This document shows, piece by piece, positions 25,022 to 33,653 of a stretch of 64,000 bases of DNA. The position numbers and the translations under genes were made by a program. The stretch's first letter is position 1; each line of letters opens with the position of its first letter. The notes under the pieces were generated by a model. That model saw only the letters and a program-made list of their open reading frames with translations. It ran no database searches and was not told where the DNA came from. Source of the DNA: Streptomyces flaveolus (GTDB lineage Bacteria > Actinomycetota > Actinomycetes > Streptomycetales > Streptomycetaceae); NCBI RefSeq assembly GCF_014648815.1, contig NZ_BMRV01000015.1:1-64000 (forward strand), in the 5' to 3' direction.

Positions 25022-25531
25022 GTGAACACGGAACAGGTCCGGCAGCAGGCGGGACCCGGCGCCTTCGCGTCCTTCGCCCGCTTCGTGCTGTGCGGTGGCG
25101 GGGTGGGGCTCGCGTCCAGCTTCGCCGTGGCGGCCCTCGCCTCCTGGATCCCCTGGGCCCTGGCCAACGCCGCGATCACCGTGGTCTCCACGCTCCTGGC
25201 CACCGAGCTGCACGCCCGCTTCACCTTCGGCGCGGGCGGACGCGCGACGTGGCGCCAGCACACGCAGTCGGCCGGGTCCGCGGCCGCCGCGTACGCGGTG
25301 ACGTGCGGGGCGATGCTCGTCCTGCACCAGCTGGTGGCGGCACCCGGCGCGGTACTGGAGCAGGTCGTCTACCTGTCCGCCTCCGCACTCACCGGCGTCG
25401 CGCGGTTCGCCGTCCTGCGCCTGGTCGTCTTCGCGCGGAACCGCTCGCGGTCCGCGGTCACCGGCACCGGCGAGCGGCTGTGGCAGCGCACGGACACCAC
25501 CGTCCGCCGCCCGCGGCTCCGGGCGGCCTGA
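25022..25531 (+). CDS. GtrA-family membrane protein
   Basis: This is a 169-residue protein with four transmembrane helices and the GtrA pattern FVLCGGGVGLASSF, ANAAITVVSTLLATELHARFTFG, and a closing SASALTGVARFAVLRLVVF. GtrA proteins are thought to flip polyprenyl-linked sugars across the membrane for wall or polysaccharide decoration. The GTG at 25022 has GAGGAGGGGG upstream; the open frame continues further 5' but through the box array. A basic tail of about 30 residues follows helix four. Confidence 0.88.
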   Translation: MNTEQVRQQAGPGAFASFARFVLCGGGVGLASSFAVAALASWIPWALANAAITVVSTLLATELHARFTFGAGGRATWRQHTQSAGSAAAAYAVTCGAMLVLHQLVAAPGAVLEQVVYLSASALTGVARFAVLRLVVFARNRSRSAVTGTGERLWQRTDTTVRRPRLRAA

Positions 25532-25538
25532 GGGCAGT

Positions 25539-25554
25539 ACGGCAGTACTGCCGT
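25539..25554. promoter_or_regulatory. Perfect 16-base palindrome between GtrA and kdp genes
   Basis: ACGGCAGTACTGCCGT is an uninterrupted palindrome eight bases after the GtrA stop and about 120 bases before the kdp operon. With no loop it is a poor terminator, so an operator is more likely; whether it belongs to kdp control is not known. Confidence 0.45.
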
Positions 25555-25676
25555 CAGGGATGCGTCAAAGGTGTTCGGGCCACCGTAAGGAGGTCGTCAA
25601 CGGCGGTCGAATCCGGCCACGGAGGGTCTTTCCTCTCCTTGTCAGATACTTCTCCGTACCTCACTAGGAGCTCGCG

Positions 25677-25760
25677 ATGGCCGACGTGGCCTTCGTCGTC
25701 ACCATGATCGCGGTGTTCGCGCTCGTGGCTCTCGTCGCCAAGGGGGTGACGAGGCTGTGA
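25677..25760 (+). CDS. 27-residue membrane peptide preceding kdpF
   Basis: The peptide MADVAFVVTMIAVFALVALV continues with AKGVTRL and is one transmembrane helix with a basic end. AGGAG lies six bases before the ATG, the best ribosome site in the operon, and its stop overlaps the kdpF start (GTGA). It is too small for most gene callers. It could be a second small Kdp subunit, an assembly peptide or a leader; only its topology and coupling can be seen. Confidence 0.65.
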   Translation: MADVAFVVTMIAVFALVALVAKGVTRL

Positions 25761-25846
25761 CCGCCGAGAACGTCGTCGGCCTGATCGTGGCCGTCGCTCT
25801 GCTGGGTTACCTCGTCCTCGCCCTGATCCACCCGGAGAGGTTCTGA
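25757..25846 (+). CDS. kdpF: KdpF, small subunit of the potassium-importing ATPase
   Basis: The 29-residue product is a single membrane helix with the KdpF ending YLVLALIHPERF. KdpF stabilises the KdpABC complex in the membrane. It starts with GTG overlapping the previous small gene by four bases and lies seven bases before kdpA. Confidence 0.88.
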   Translation: MTAENVVGLIVAVALLGYLVLALIHPERF

Positions 25847-25853
25847 GCACCGC

Positions 25854-27518
25854 ATGAGCCCCGTCCTCGCCGGCGTGCTCCAGCTGCTCGCGCTCATGGC
25901 CGCGCTGGCGCTCGCCCACGTCCCCCTCGGCACCTACATGGCCAAGGTCTACTCCTCGCCCAAGCACCTGCGGGTCGAGAAATGGATCTACAAGGGCGTC
26001 GGTGCCGACCCGGACACGGAGATGCGCTGGCCCGCGTACCTGCGCGGCGTGCTCGCCTTCTCCCTGGCCGGGGTCCTCTTCCTCTACCTGCTCCAGCGGC
26101 TCCAGGGCGTGCTGCCCGGCTCGCTGGGCTTCGCCTCGATCGACCCGGACCAGGCGTTCAACACCGCCGCCTCCTTCGTGGCCAACACCAACTGGCAGTC
26201 GTACTACGGCGAGCAGGCCATGGGCCACGTCGTGCAGACCGCCGGCCTGGCCGTGCAGAACTTCGTCTCCGCCGCCGTCGGCATCGCCGTGGCCGTCGCC
26301 CTGGTCCGCGGCTTCACCCGGTCCCGCACCGGCGAACTCGGCAACTTCTGGGCCGACCTGGTCCGCGGAGTCGTCCGCCTCCTGGTGCCGCTCGCCGCCG
26401 TCGCCGCGGTCGTCCTGGTGGCCTGTGGGGTCATCCAGAACTTCTCCGGCATCCACGAGGTCGGTCAGTTCACGGGCGGCACGCAGGAGTGGAACGGCGG
26501 CGCGGTGGCCTCTCAGGAGGCCATCAAGGAGCTGGGCACCAACGGCGGCGGCTACTTCAACGCCAACTCCGCCCACCCCTTCGAGAACCCGACACCCTTC
26601 ACCAACCTCTTCGAGATCTTCCTGATCCTGCTGATCCCGGTCGCCCTGACCCGCACCTTCGGCGTCATGACCGGCTCGGTGCGCCAGGGCTACGCGATCC
26701 TCGGCACCATGGCCACCATCTGGTTCGGTTTCACCGCCCTGATGATGTGGACCGAGTTCGCCCATCACGGCCCCGCGTTGCAGGCGGCCGGCGGCGCCAT
26801 GGAGGGCAAGGAGGTCCGGTTCGGCATCGGCGGCTCGTCGATCTTCGCGGTGTCGACCACCCTGACCTCCACCGGTGCGGTGGACTCCTTCCACTCCTCG
26901 TTCACCGGCCTCGGCGGCGGCATCACCCTGCTCGGGATGATGCTGGGCGAGATCGCGCCGGGCGGTGTGGGCTCCGGCCTCTACGGCATGCTGGTCATGG
27001 CGGTCATCGCGGTGTTCATCGCGGGGCTCATGGTCGGGCGCACGCCCGAGTACCTGGGCAAGAAGATCGGCACCCGTGAAATCAAGTGCGCAGCCTGCTA
27101 CATCCTCGTCACCCCGGCGCTGGTCCTGACCTTCACCGCCGCGGCGATGGCCCTGCCCACCCCCGGCAACTCGATGACCAACAGTGGGGCGCACGGCTTC
27201 TCCGAGATCCTCTACGCCTACACCTCGGCCTCGAACAACAACGGCTCGGCCTTCGCGGGCCTGAACGCCGACACCCAGTGGTTCAACACCACCCTCGGCC
27301 TCGCCATGCTGCTCGGCCGCTTCCTGCCCATGGTGTTCGTCCTGGCGCTCGCCGGCTCGCTCGCCGAGCAGAGGCCCGTCCCGGCCACCGCGGGCACCCT
27401 GCGCACCGAGAAGCCCCTGTTCACCGGCCTGCTCGTGGGCGCCATCCTGATCATCACCGGTCTGACCTACTTCCCGGCCCTGGCCCTGGGCCCGCTCGCC
27501 GAAGGGCTGGCGTCATGA
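25854..27518 (+). CDS. kdpA: KdpA, potassium-binding channel subunit
   Basis: This 554-residue membrane protein holds the potassium filter of the Kdp pump. It has about ten helices and the expected filter segments, including TNGGGYFNANSAHPFENPTP, TSTGAVDSFHSSF and TSASNNNGSAFAGL. Length is normal. The start follows kdpF closely and the stop overlaps kdpB (ATGA), so the genes are coupled. Confidence 0.97.
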   Translation: MSPVLAGVLQLLALMAALALAHVPLGTYMAKVYSSPKHLRVEKWIYKGVGADPDTEMRWPAYLRGVLAFSLAGVLFLYLLQRLQGVLPGSLGFASIDPDQAFNTAASFVANTNWQSYYGEQAMGHVVQTAGLAVQNFVSAAVGIAVAVALVRGFTRSRTGELGNFWADLVRGVVRLLVPLAAVAAVVLVACGVIQNFSGIHEVGQFTGGTQEWNGGAVASQEAIKELGTNGGGYFNANSAHPFENPTPFTNLFEIFLILLIPVALTRTFGVMTGSVRQGYAILGTMATIWFGFTALMMWTEFAHHGPALQAAGGAMEGKEVRFGIGGSSIFAVSTTLTSTGAVDSFHSSFTGLGGGITLLGMMLGEIAPGGVGSGLYGMLVMAVIAVFIAGLMVGRTPEYLGKKIGTREIKCAACYILVTPALVLTFTAAAMALPTPGNSMTNSGAHGFSEILYAYTSASNNNGSAFAGLNADTQWFNTTLGLAMLLGRFLPMVFVLALAGSLAEQRPVPATAGTLRTEKPLFTGLLVGAILIITGLTYFPALALGPLAEGLAS

Positions 27519-29680
27519 CCACCGACACGCAGAAGCACGAGGACGCGATGTCCACAGCCACCCCGACCCGGGCACCCCACGACGACGCACCCACCCAGCC
27601 CGATCAGGGCCGCGTCGGCGCGGGCCTCTTCGACCCGAAGCAGCTGGTCAAGTCGCTGCCCGACGCCTTCCGCAAGCTCGACCCGCGGGTCATGGTGAAG
27701 TCACCCGTCATGTTCGTCGTCCTCGTCGGATCCGTCCTGACCACGGCCTTCTCCCTCACGGACCCCGGCGACCGGTTCGGCTGGACGATCAGCGCCTGGC
27801 TCTGGCTGACCGTGCTCTTCGCCAATCTCGCGGAGGCGGTCGCCGAGGGCCGCGGCAAGGCCCAGGCCGACACCCTGCGCAAGGCCAAGACCGGCACCGT
27901 CGCCCGCAAGGCCGACGGGACCGTGGTCCCCGGCACCGAGCTGAGGATCGGTGACCTGGTGGTCTGCGAGGCCGGCGACATCATCCCCGGCGACGGTGAC
28001 GTCGTCGAGGGCGTCGCCTCGGTCGACGAGTCGGCGATCACCGGTGAGTCGGCACCCGTCATCCGTGAGTCGGGCGGTGACCGGTCCGCCGTGACCGGAG
28101 GCACGAAGGTGCTCTCCGACCGGGTCGTCATCAAGATCACGACGAAGCCGGGTGAGACCTTCATCGACCGGATGATCAACCTGGTGGAGGGGGCGGCCCG
28201 GCAGAAGACACCGAACGAGATCGCGCTGAACATCCTGCTGGCCTCGCTGACCGTCGTCTTCCTGCTGGCCTGCGCCACCCTCCCGCCGTTCGCCGACTAC
28301 GCCGGCACCCACCTGACGATGGCCGTGCTCGTGGCGCTGCTGGTCTGCCTCATCCCGACCACGATCGGCGCCCTGCTCTCCGCGATCGGCATCGCGGGCA
28401 TGGACCGACTGGTGCAGCGCAACGTGCTGGCGATGTCGGGCCGCGCCGTGGAGGCCGCCGGTGACGTCTCCACCCTGCTGTTGGACAAGACCGGCACGAT
28501 CACGCTCGGCAACCGGCAGGCGGCCGAGTTCGTGCCGGTGCGCGGCACCACCGGGGCCGAGCTCGCCGACGCGGCACAACTCTCCTCACTGGCCGACGAG
28601 ACGCCCGAGGGCCGCTCGATCGTCGCCCTGGCCAAGGAGGAGTACGGGCTGCGTGGACGCCCACCCGTCGCCCACCACCACCGTTCCGAGAAAGGGCTTC
28701 GCGCCTTTGATTCGGGCGACCTGGTCGGTGCCGAGTGGATCCCGTTCACCGCGCAGACCCGCATGTCCGGCGTGGACGCCGACGGGCGCAAGGTCCGCAA
28801 GGGCGCCGCCGGCTCCGTCGTCGCCTGGGTCCGGGAGCGCGGCGGCACGGTGGCCGAGGACGCGGACACGACCGTCGAGCGCATCTCCGCAGCAGGCGGC
28901 ACACCGCTGCTCGTCGCCGTCGAGGACGAGCGCGGTGCCCGCGTCCTCGGTGTCATCCACCTCAAGGACGTCGTCAAGCACGGCATGCGCGAGCGGTTCG
29001 AGGAGCTGCGCCGCATGGGCATCAGGACCGTCATGATCACGGGCGACAACCCGCTGACGGCCAAGGCGATCGCCGACGAGGCGGGCGTGGACGACTTCCT
29101 CGCGGAGGCCACGCCCGAGGACAAGATGGCGCTGATCAAGCGGGAGCAGGCCGGCGGCAAGCTGGTCGCGATGACCGGCGACGGCACCAACGACGCCCCC
29201 GCGCTCGCGCAGGCCGACGTCGGCGTCGCGATGAACACGGGCACGTCGGCCGCCAAGGAGGCCGGCAACATGGTCGACCTCGACTCCGACCCGACCAAGC
29301 TGATCGAGATCGTCGAGATCGGCAAGCAACTCCTCATCACCCGCGGCGCGTTGACGACGTTCTCCATCGCCAACGACGTCGCCAAGTACTTCGCGATCAT
29401 CCCGGCGCTCTTCGCGGCCGTCTACCCCGGCCTGGACAAGCTCAACATCATGGGCCTGTCCTCGCCCGACTCCGCGATCCTGTCCGCGGTGATCTTCAAC
29501 GCGCTGATCATCGTCGTGCTGGTGCCGCTCGCGCTGAAGGGGGTGCGGTACCGGCCCATGAGCGCCGACCGGATGCTGCGCCGCAACCTCGCCGTCTACG
29601 GACTGGGCGGGCTGATCGCCCCGTTCGCCGGCATCAAGCTCATCGACCTGATCGTCTCGCTCGTCCCCGGGATCGGCTGA
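27515..29680 (+). CDS. kdpB: KdpB, P-type ATPase catalytic subunit
   Basis: This 721-residue ion pump subunit hydrolyses ATP for high-affinity K+ uptake. Motifs: TGES in the actuator domain, DKTGT with the phosphorylated Asp324, MITGDNPLTAKAIADEAG, and MTGDGTNDAPALAQADVG. Helices are as in the family. The N-terminal 40 residues are hydrophilic and variable; an in-frame ATG 11 codons later is an alternative start, but the ATGA overlap with kdpA favours the first. Confidence 0.97.
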   Translation: MTTDTQKHEDAMSTATPTRAPHDDAPTQPDQGRVGAGLFDPKQLVKSLPDAFRKLDPRVMVKSPVMFVVLVGSVLTTAFSLTDPGDRFGWTISAWLWLTVLFANLAEAVAEGRGKAQADTLRKAKTGTVARKADGTVVPGTELRIGDLVVCEAGDIIPGDGDVVEGVASVDESAITGESAPVIRESGGDRSAVTGGTKVLSDRVVIKITTKPGETFIDRMINLVEGAARQKTPNEIALNILLASLTVVFLLACATLPPFADYAGTHLTMAVLVALLVCLIPTTIGALLSAIGIAGMDRLVQRNVLAMSGRAVEAAGDVSTLLLDKTGTITLGNRQAAEFVPVRGTTGAELADAAQLSSLADETPEGRSIVALAKEEYGLRGRPPVAHHHRSEKGLRAFDSGDLVGAEWIPFTAQTRMSGVDADGRKVRKGAAGSVVAWVRERGGTVAEDADTTVERISAAGGTPLLVAVEDERGARVLGVIHLKDVVKHGMRERFEELRRMGIRTVMITGDNPLTAKAIADEAGVDDFLAEATPEDKMALIKREQAGGKLVAMTGDGTNDAPALAQADVGVAMNTGTSAAKEAGNMVDLDSDPTKLIEIVEIGKQLLITRGALTTFSIANDVAKYFAIIPALFAAVYPGLDKLNIMGLSSPDSAILSAVIFNALIIVVLVPLALKGVRYRPMSADRMLRRNLAVYGLGGLIAPFAGIKLIDLIVSLVPGIG

Positions 29681-29685
29681 CAGAC

Positions 29686-30354
29686 ATGAACACCTCCGTA
29701 ACCAGCACCGCCCGGCTGCTCGCGGCGGGCCTGCGCGCCCTCCTCGTCCTGACCGTGGTCACCGGCATCGTCTACCCACTCGTGATCACCGGCATGGCCC
29801 AGGGTCTCTTCCCCGGCAGGGCGAACGGCTCGGAGATCACGGCGGACGGCAGGGGCGTCGGCTCGTCCCTGATCGGTCAGTCGTACAACCTGCCGCTCAA
29901 GGGGGGCCAGGAGTCCCCGGAGCCGGACCTCAAGTGGTTCCAGGGCCGACCCCAGAACGGCCTCGGCACCAACACCGTCAACACCCAGTACGACCTCATC
30001 CTGTCCGGAGCCACCAACCGCTCCGCCGACAACCCGGAACTCGTCCAGTGGGTGAAGGACGCCAAGGACGCCGTGGTGAAGGACAACTCGGTGCCCGGCT
30101 ACACCGTCCACCCCTCCGACGTGCCCGCCGACGCGGTCACCTCCTCCGCCTCCGGCCTGGACCCGGACATCTCCCCCGATTACGCGCACCTCCAGGCCCA
30201 CCGGGTCGCCGAAAGGAACGGCCTGCCCGTCGAAGAGGTCCAGAAACTCGTCACCGAGCACACGGAGAACCGCACCCTCGGCTTCATCGGCGAACCCCGG
30301 GTGAACGTGCTCCGGCTCAACATCGCGCTGAGGGCGCTCGCGGGGGAGAGCTGA
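29686..30354 (+). CDS. kdpC: KdpC, accessory subunit of the potassium ATPase
   Basis: This 222-residue protein has one N-terminal membrane helix (ALLVLTVVTGIVYPLVITG) and an external domain. Family motifs are GSSLIGQSY, FQGRP, the SGATNRS region, SASGLDPDISP and ARVNVLRLN-like FIGEPRVNVLRLN near the end. It begins five bases after kdpB. No kdpD/kdpE genes follow; the next gene is a convergent LysR regulator. Confidence 0.96.
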   Translation: MNTSVTSTARLLAAGLRALLVLTVVTGIVYPLVITGMAQGLFPGRANGSEITADGRGVGSSLIGQSYNLPLKGGQESPEPDLKWFQGRPQNGLGTNTVNTQYDLILSGATNRSADNPELVQWVKDAKDAVVKDNSVPGYTVHPSDVPADAVTSSASGLDPDISPDYAHLQAHRVAERNGLPVEEVQKLVTEHTENRTLGFIGEPRVNVLRLNIALRALAGES

Positions 30355-30363
30355 CAGGGGGTT

Positions 30364-31269
30364 TCAGGGCGCTGTGGACGGCGGTCCGATCCCGAGGACG
30401 TCGAGCATCGCCCGGGTGGCCGGGCTCGGGTTGAAGCGGTTCCACACCAGGTACTCGACGCGATGCGGCCCGTCGACCACCGGCACCAGCGCCAGTCCGG
30501 GGTCCTCGGCGGCCCGCGGCCGGATGAACGCCGACGGCAGCAGCGCGACGCCGAGCCCGCGCGCGATCAGCCGGGTGATCAGCTCCACGACGCCGACTTC
30601 GTACGCGACATGGCGGGCCAGACCCGCGGCGGCGAACGCCTGATCGGACTGGGCCCGGGCGGGCGTCCCGCTCACGAAGTCCACGAACGTCTCCTCGGCG
30701 ATCTCCCGCAGCGTGACCCGGGAAGCCCCCGCGCCCGCCAGCCGGTGCCCGGCCGGCACCACCAGCACATGCTCGTCGTGAGCGAGAACGACGCACTCCA
30801 CACCCGGAGGACGGTCGCTCTCCGGCATACCGAGGAAGGCGATGTCCAGGTCTCCGTTCCGCACCGCCGCGGCCAGTTCGTCGCTGCGCCCGGAACGGAG
30901 GGCTACCTGGACGACCGGGTGCTGGGCCCGGTACCGCTGCAGCAGCTCCGGTACGTCGACGGCAGCCGTCGTCACGATCACGCCGACGGCGAGTCGGCCG
31001 CGTACGACCCCGGTCGCGGCGGCGGCATCGGCAGCGGCGCGATCGGCAGCGGCCAGGCACTCGCGTGCGCCGGCGACGAACGCCATACCCGCAGGGGTCA
31101 GTTCGACACGGCGGCTGGACCGGGCGAACAGCTTGACCCCGAGTTCCCGTTCCAGACCGGCGATCCGGTGACTGAGCGACGACTGCACCACGAAGCAGCG
31201 CTCGGCGGCGCGGGTGAAGTTACGGGTTTCGGCGACGGCGACGACGTAGCGCATCTGCTGGAGGTCCAC
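30364..31269 (-). CDS. LysR-family transcriptional regulator
   Basis: This is a 301-residue regulator with the LysR winged helix DLQQMRYVVAVAETRNFTRAAERCFVVQSSLSHRIAGLE at its start and a periplasmic-binding-like effector domain behind it (GRLAVGVIVTTAAVDVPELL, RNGDLDIAFLG). GTG at 31269 gives the canonical VDLQQ start and has GAGG before it; ATG at 31290 would add seven residues. It is divergent from a drug/metabolite exporter, the usual arrangement for a LysR activator and its target. Confidence 0.92.
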   Translation of the reverse strand: MDLQQMRYVVAVAETRNFTRAAERCFVVQSSLSHRIAGLERELGVKLFARSSRRVELTPAGMAFVAGARECLAAADRAAADAAAATGVVRGRLAVGVIVTTAAVDVPELLQRYRAQHPVVQVALRSGRSDELAAAVRNGDLDIAFLGMPESDRPPGVECVVLAHDEHVLVVPAGHRLAGAGASRVTLREIAEETFVDFVSGTPARAQSDQAFAAAGLARHVAYEVGVVELITRLIARGLGVALLPSAFIRPRAAEDPGLALVPVVDGPHRVEYLVWNRFNPSPATRAMLDVLGIGPPSTAP

Positions 31270-31349
31270 GTCCTCATCGTTCTGGTTCATGACTGCGATG
31301 ACAACCATGTGTTGGACGCATGGGTGGGCGGGAACTGAGACTCCCTCAT

Positions 31350-32327
31350 ATGCAGACCACCACCGCGCGGGCACCGGGACCGCCGAGCATCCCGTACGCG
31401 CACCGGGCGGCCACCGTCGCACTGACCGCACTCGCCCCCGCGTCCTGGGGCACCACCTACGTCGTCACCACGGAACTGCTCCCGTCCGGGCACCCGCTGT
31501 TCGCGGGGATGCTGCGCGCCCTGCCCGGCGGACTGCTGGCGCTGGCGATCACACGCGTGCTCCCGCGCGGGGCCTGGTGGTGGAAGGCCGTCGTCCTCGG
31601 CGCGCTCAACATCGGTGCCCTGTACCCCCTGTTGTTCGTGACGGCCGAACGACTCCCCGGCGGTGTCGCCGCCACCCTCGGCGCCGCCCAGCCGCTGATG
31701 GTCGCCGGGCTGGCCGTCGTGCTGCTCCACGACCGGCCGACGGCCTGGCGGTTGACCTGGAGCGTGCTCGGCGTGGTCGGCGTCGGACTCGTCGTACTGG
31801 GGCCGCAGGCCGGGCTGGACGCCGTCGGGGTCGTCGCCGGCCTCGGCGGTACGGCCGGCATGGCCGCCGGGATCGTCCTCACCAAACGGTGGGGCCTTCC
31901 CACGGGTGTCGGCCCCCTGACCCTGACCGGCTGGCAACTGACGGCGGGCGGCCTGCTCCTGCTCCCGCTCACCGTCGCGATCGAGGGGGCGCCGCCGAGC
32001 ATCGACGCCGGGGCCGCCGCCGGGTACCTGTGGCTCGGCAGCGTGGGCGGACTGATCGCGTCCACGCTGTGGTTCCGCGGTCTCGGAAAGCTGCCGGTCG
32101 GCGCGTCCGCACCGCTGGTGCTGCTGTCCCCGCTGGTCGCGGCCGCCATCGGCATCGCGCTGGGCGAGTCCCTGAGCCTGCCGCAGACCCTCGGCTTCGC
32201 CCTCGCCCTGGCGGCGTTGCTGGCGGCGCAGCTGTCCGTCGGCGCGGCGCGCGGCGGTCGGACACGGGCCGGAATCCGAGAAGCCGAACTCCACGACGAC
32301 GAGATACGAGAAGGACGGACCCGATGA
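31350..32327 (+). CDS. EamA/DMT-family exporter
   Basis: This is a 325-residue membrane protein with ten predicted helices in two EamA repeats. The first contains APASWGTTYVVTTELLP and ends PLMVAGLAVVLLHDRPT; the second ends PLVAAAIGIALGESLSLPQ. Such proteins export amino acids, nucleosides or drugs; the substrate is unknown. ATG at 31350 is preferred over one ten codons upstream. The stop overlaps the next gene by four bases, and the LysR gene is divergent, so this pair is its likely target. Confidence 0.92.
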   Translation: MQTTTARAPGPPSIPYAHRAATVALTALAPASWGTTYVVTTELLPSGHPLFAGMLRALPGGLLALAITRVLPRGAWWWKAVVLGALNIGALYPLLFVTAERLPGGVAATLGAAQPLMVAGLAVVLLHDRPTAWRLTWSVLGVVGVGLVVLGPQAGLDAVGVVAGLGGTAGMAAGIVLTKRWGLPTGVGPLTLTGWQLTAGGLLLLPLTVAIEGAPPSIDAGAAAGYLWLGSVGGLIASTLWFRGLGKLPVGASAPLVLLSPLVAAAIGIALGESLSLPQTLGFALALAALLAAQLSVGAARGGRTRAGIREAELHDDEIREGRTR

Positions 32328-32992
32328 AGACACGCATGACGATCGCCGTACTGGGCGCCACCGGGATGGTCGGCAGCCGGGTGGTCACCGAGGGCAGCGC
32401 CCGCGGCCACGAGATGCTGGCCCTGTCCCGGAAACCGGAGGGTGAGAACCCGGGGAACCCGAACGTCACGCCGATCGCGGTGGACGCCGGCGACGCACCC
32501 GCCCTGCGCGAGGCACTCGGGGGGACCGCGTCCCCTGGCGCGGCGGACGCCGTCGTCGTGACCTTGCGAACCGTGCCGGTCGACGAAGGGTTCCTGGTCG
32601 GCGCCACCCGGACGGTGCTGGACATCGCCGCACAGCTCGGGATCCGCGTCTTCGTGGTCGGCGGCGCCGGCGCACTGCGCAGCCCCGGCGACGGCGATCT
32701 GCTGGTCGCCGACGACCCGGAGTACGTACCGGCCGAGATCAAGGCCGTGGCCGCCGCGGGCGTCGCCCAGCTACGAACGTGCCGGTCCCACGCCCATGGC
32801 TCTTGGGTCTACCTGGGCCCACCGGCCCTGCTGGAACCCGGCGAACGCACGGGCCGCTACCGCCGCGGCACGGACACCTTGCTCCTCGACGCGGACGGCC
32901 GATCCCGGATCAGCGCCGAGGACCTGGCGGTCGCGGTGATCGACGAACTGGAGACCCCCGGCCCCGACCGCCTCATCACGGTGGCCTGCTGA
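32324..32992 (+). CDS. NAD(P)-binding NmrA-like protein
   Basis: This is a 222-residue Rossmann-fold protein with the dinucleotide motif GATGMVGSRVV at residues 11-21 and FVVGGAGALRSPGDG in the middle, as in NmrA/atypical short-chain dehydrogenases. The usual catalytic YxxxK is not evident, so it may be a redox sensor or an oxidoreductase of unknown substrate. It starts within the stop of the exporter gene (ATGA) and is surely co-translated with it. Confidence 0.88.
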   Translation: MKTRMTIAVLGATGMVGSRVVTEGSARGHEMLALSRKPEGENPGNPNVTPIAVDAGDAPALREALGGTASPGAADAVVVTLRTVPVDEGFLVGATRTVLDIAAQLGIRVFVVGGAGALRSPGDGDLLVADDPEYVPAEIKAVAAAGVAQLRTCRSHAHGSWVYLGPPALLEPGERTGRYRRGTDTLLLDADGRSRISAEDLAVAVIDELETPGPDRLITVAC

Positions 32993-33011
32993 ACGCAGCC
33001 GTCCGAAGGCG

Positions 33012-33370
33012 TCACCCACCGACGACCGTCGCGCCGGGGCTCTGCGTGAGCCACCGCTCCGCGGCGCTCTTGGCCCGCACCAGGTGTCGAGCAGGACGGT
33101 GGCGACCGTGTTGGCGCCCAGGGGGAGCAGGACGGCCGTGAAGAGCAGCCCGAGCATGACGTAGGCGCGGCGGGGTCTGTGGTGGGTGCGCCGTCCGGCG
33201 GTGCGGGTGTACCCGAGGACGGCGAAGACGACCATGCCGGCGAAGACGAGGGCGAAGAGGTTGGACAGGAAGAGCACCAGGGCGCCCAGCGCGAGCCACC
33301 ACGCCGTCTGGCCGGCGCAGACGCCGGTGACCACGAAGGGCGGTGCGAGGGAGATCGCGATGGCCCTTTC
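33012..33370 (-). pseudogene. Remnant of a DUF389 membrane-protein gene
   Basis: Read leftwards from about 33370, the frame gives ERAIAISLAPPFVVTGVCAG and then ALGALVLFLSNLFALVFAGMVVF, matching the conserved helices of DUF389 proteins (VAIAxxLxPP, LGALLLFLTN). The family N-terminal half is missing. Near 33088 the frame breaks: LLDTW is followed by nonsense, while one frame over the sequence continues VRAKSAAERWLTQSPGATVV, as if one C were lost from a CCC. Both a 5' truncation and a frameshift are therefore visible. It ends at a TGA at 33012, beside the tRNA-Arg gene. Confidence 0.7.
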
Positions 33371-33487
33371 GACGTGAGTTCGTGGAGGGCGACCTGTTAC
33401 GTGACTTCCCGCCCATGTGTGGGTGGGCCGCCCAGGGCGGGGAGGCGGACGTAGTGGCACGCGTGTGGCACGGCGCCTGAAACGGCT

Positions 33488-33528
33488 AAGGGCCAGCCTG
33501 GGAGGGAAACCCTCCTGAGCTGGCCCTT
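33488..33528 (-). terminator. Hairpin after tRNA-Arg
   Basis: AAGGGCCAGC at 33488-33497 pairs with GCTGGCCCTT at 33519-33528, with a further GAGGG/CCCTC pairing inside. It begins eight bases past the tRNA 3' end and likely stops tRNA transcription. Confidence 0.7.
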
Positions 33529-33535
33529 TTCTCTG

Positions 33536-33608
33536 TGCCCCCGGCAGGATTCGAACCTGCGACACCCGCTTTAGGAGAGCGGTGCTCTATCCCCTGAGCT
33601 ACGAAGGC
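33536..33608 (-). tRNA. tRNA-Arg (anticodon CCT)
   Basis: The 73-base gene folds as a standard cloverleaf. The acceptor stem GCCTTCG pairs with CGGGGGC (two G-U pairs); the anticodon stem CCGCT/AGCGG holds the loop CTCCTAA, giving anticodon CCT, which reads AGG. The T-arm GCAGG-TTCGAAT-CCTGC is canonical. CCA is not encoded. It is a potential integration site for mobile elements. Confidence 0.97.
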
Positions 33609-33653
33609 CCTGCGGTGGTACGGCTGTGCCACCGCCGACAGTGTAGCGGGTGG

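Noticed and set aside
25532..25676. c-di-AMP riboswitch upstream of kdp
   Set aside because: The leader is about 120 bases and lacks the conserved ydaO-type features; only a short palindrome is visible.
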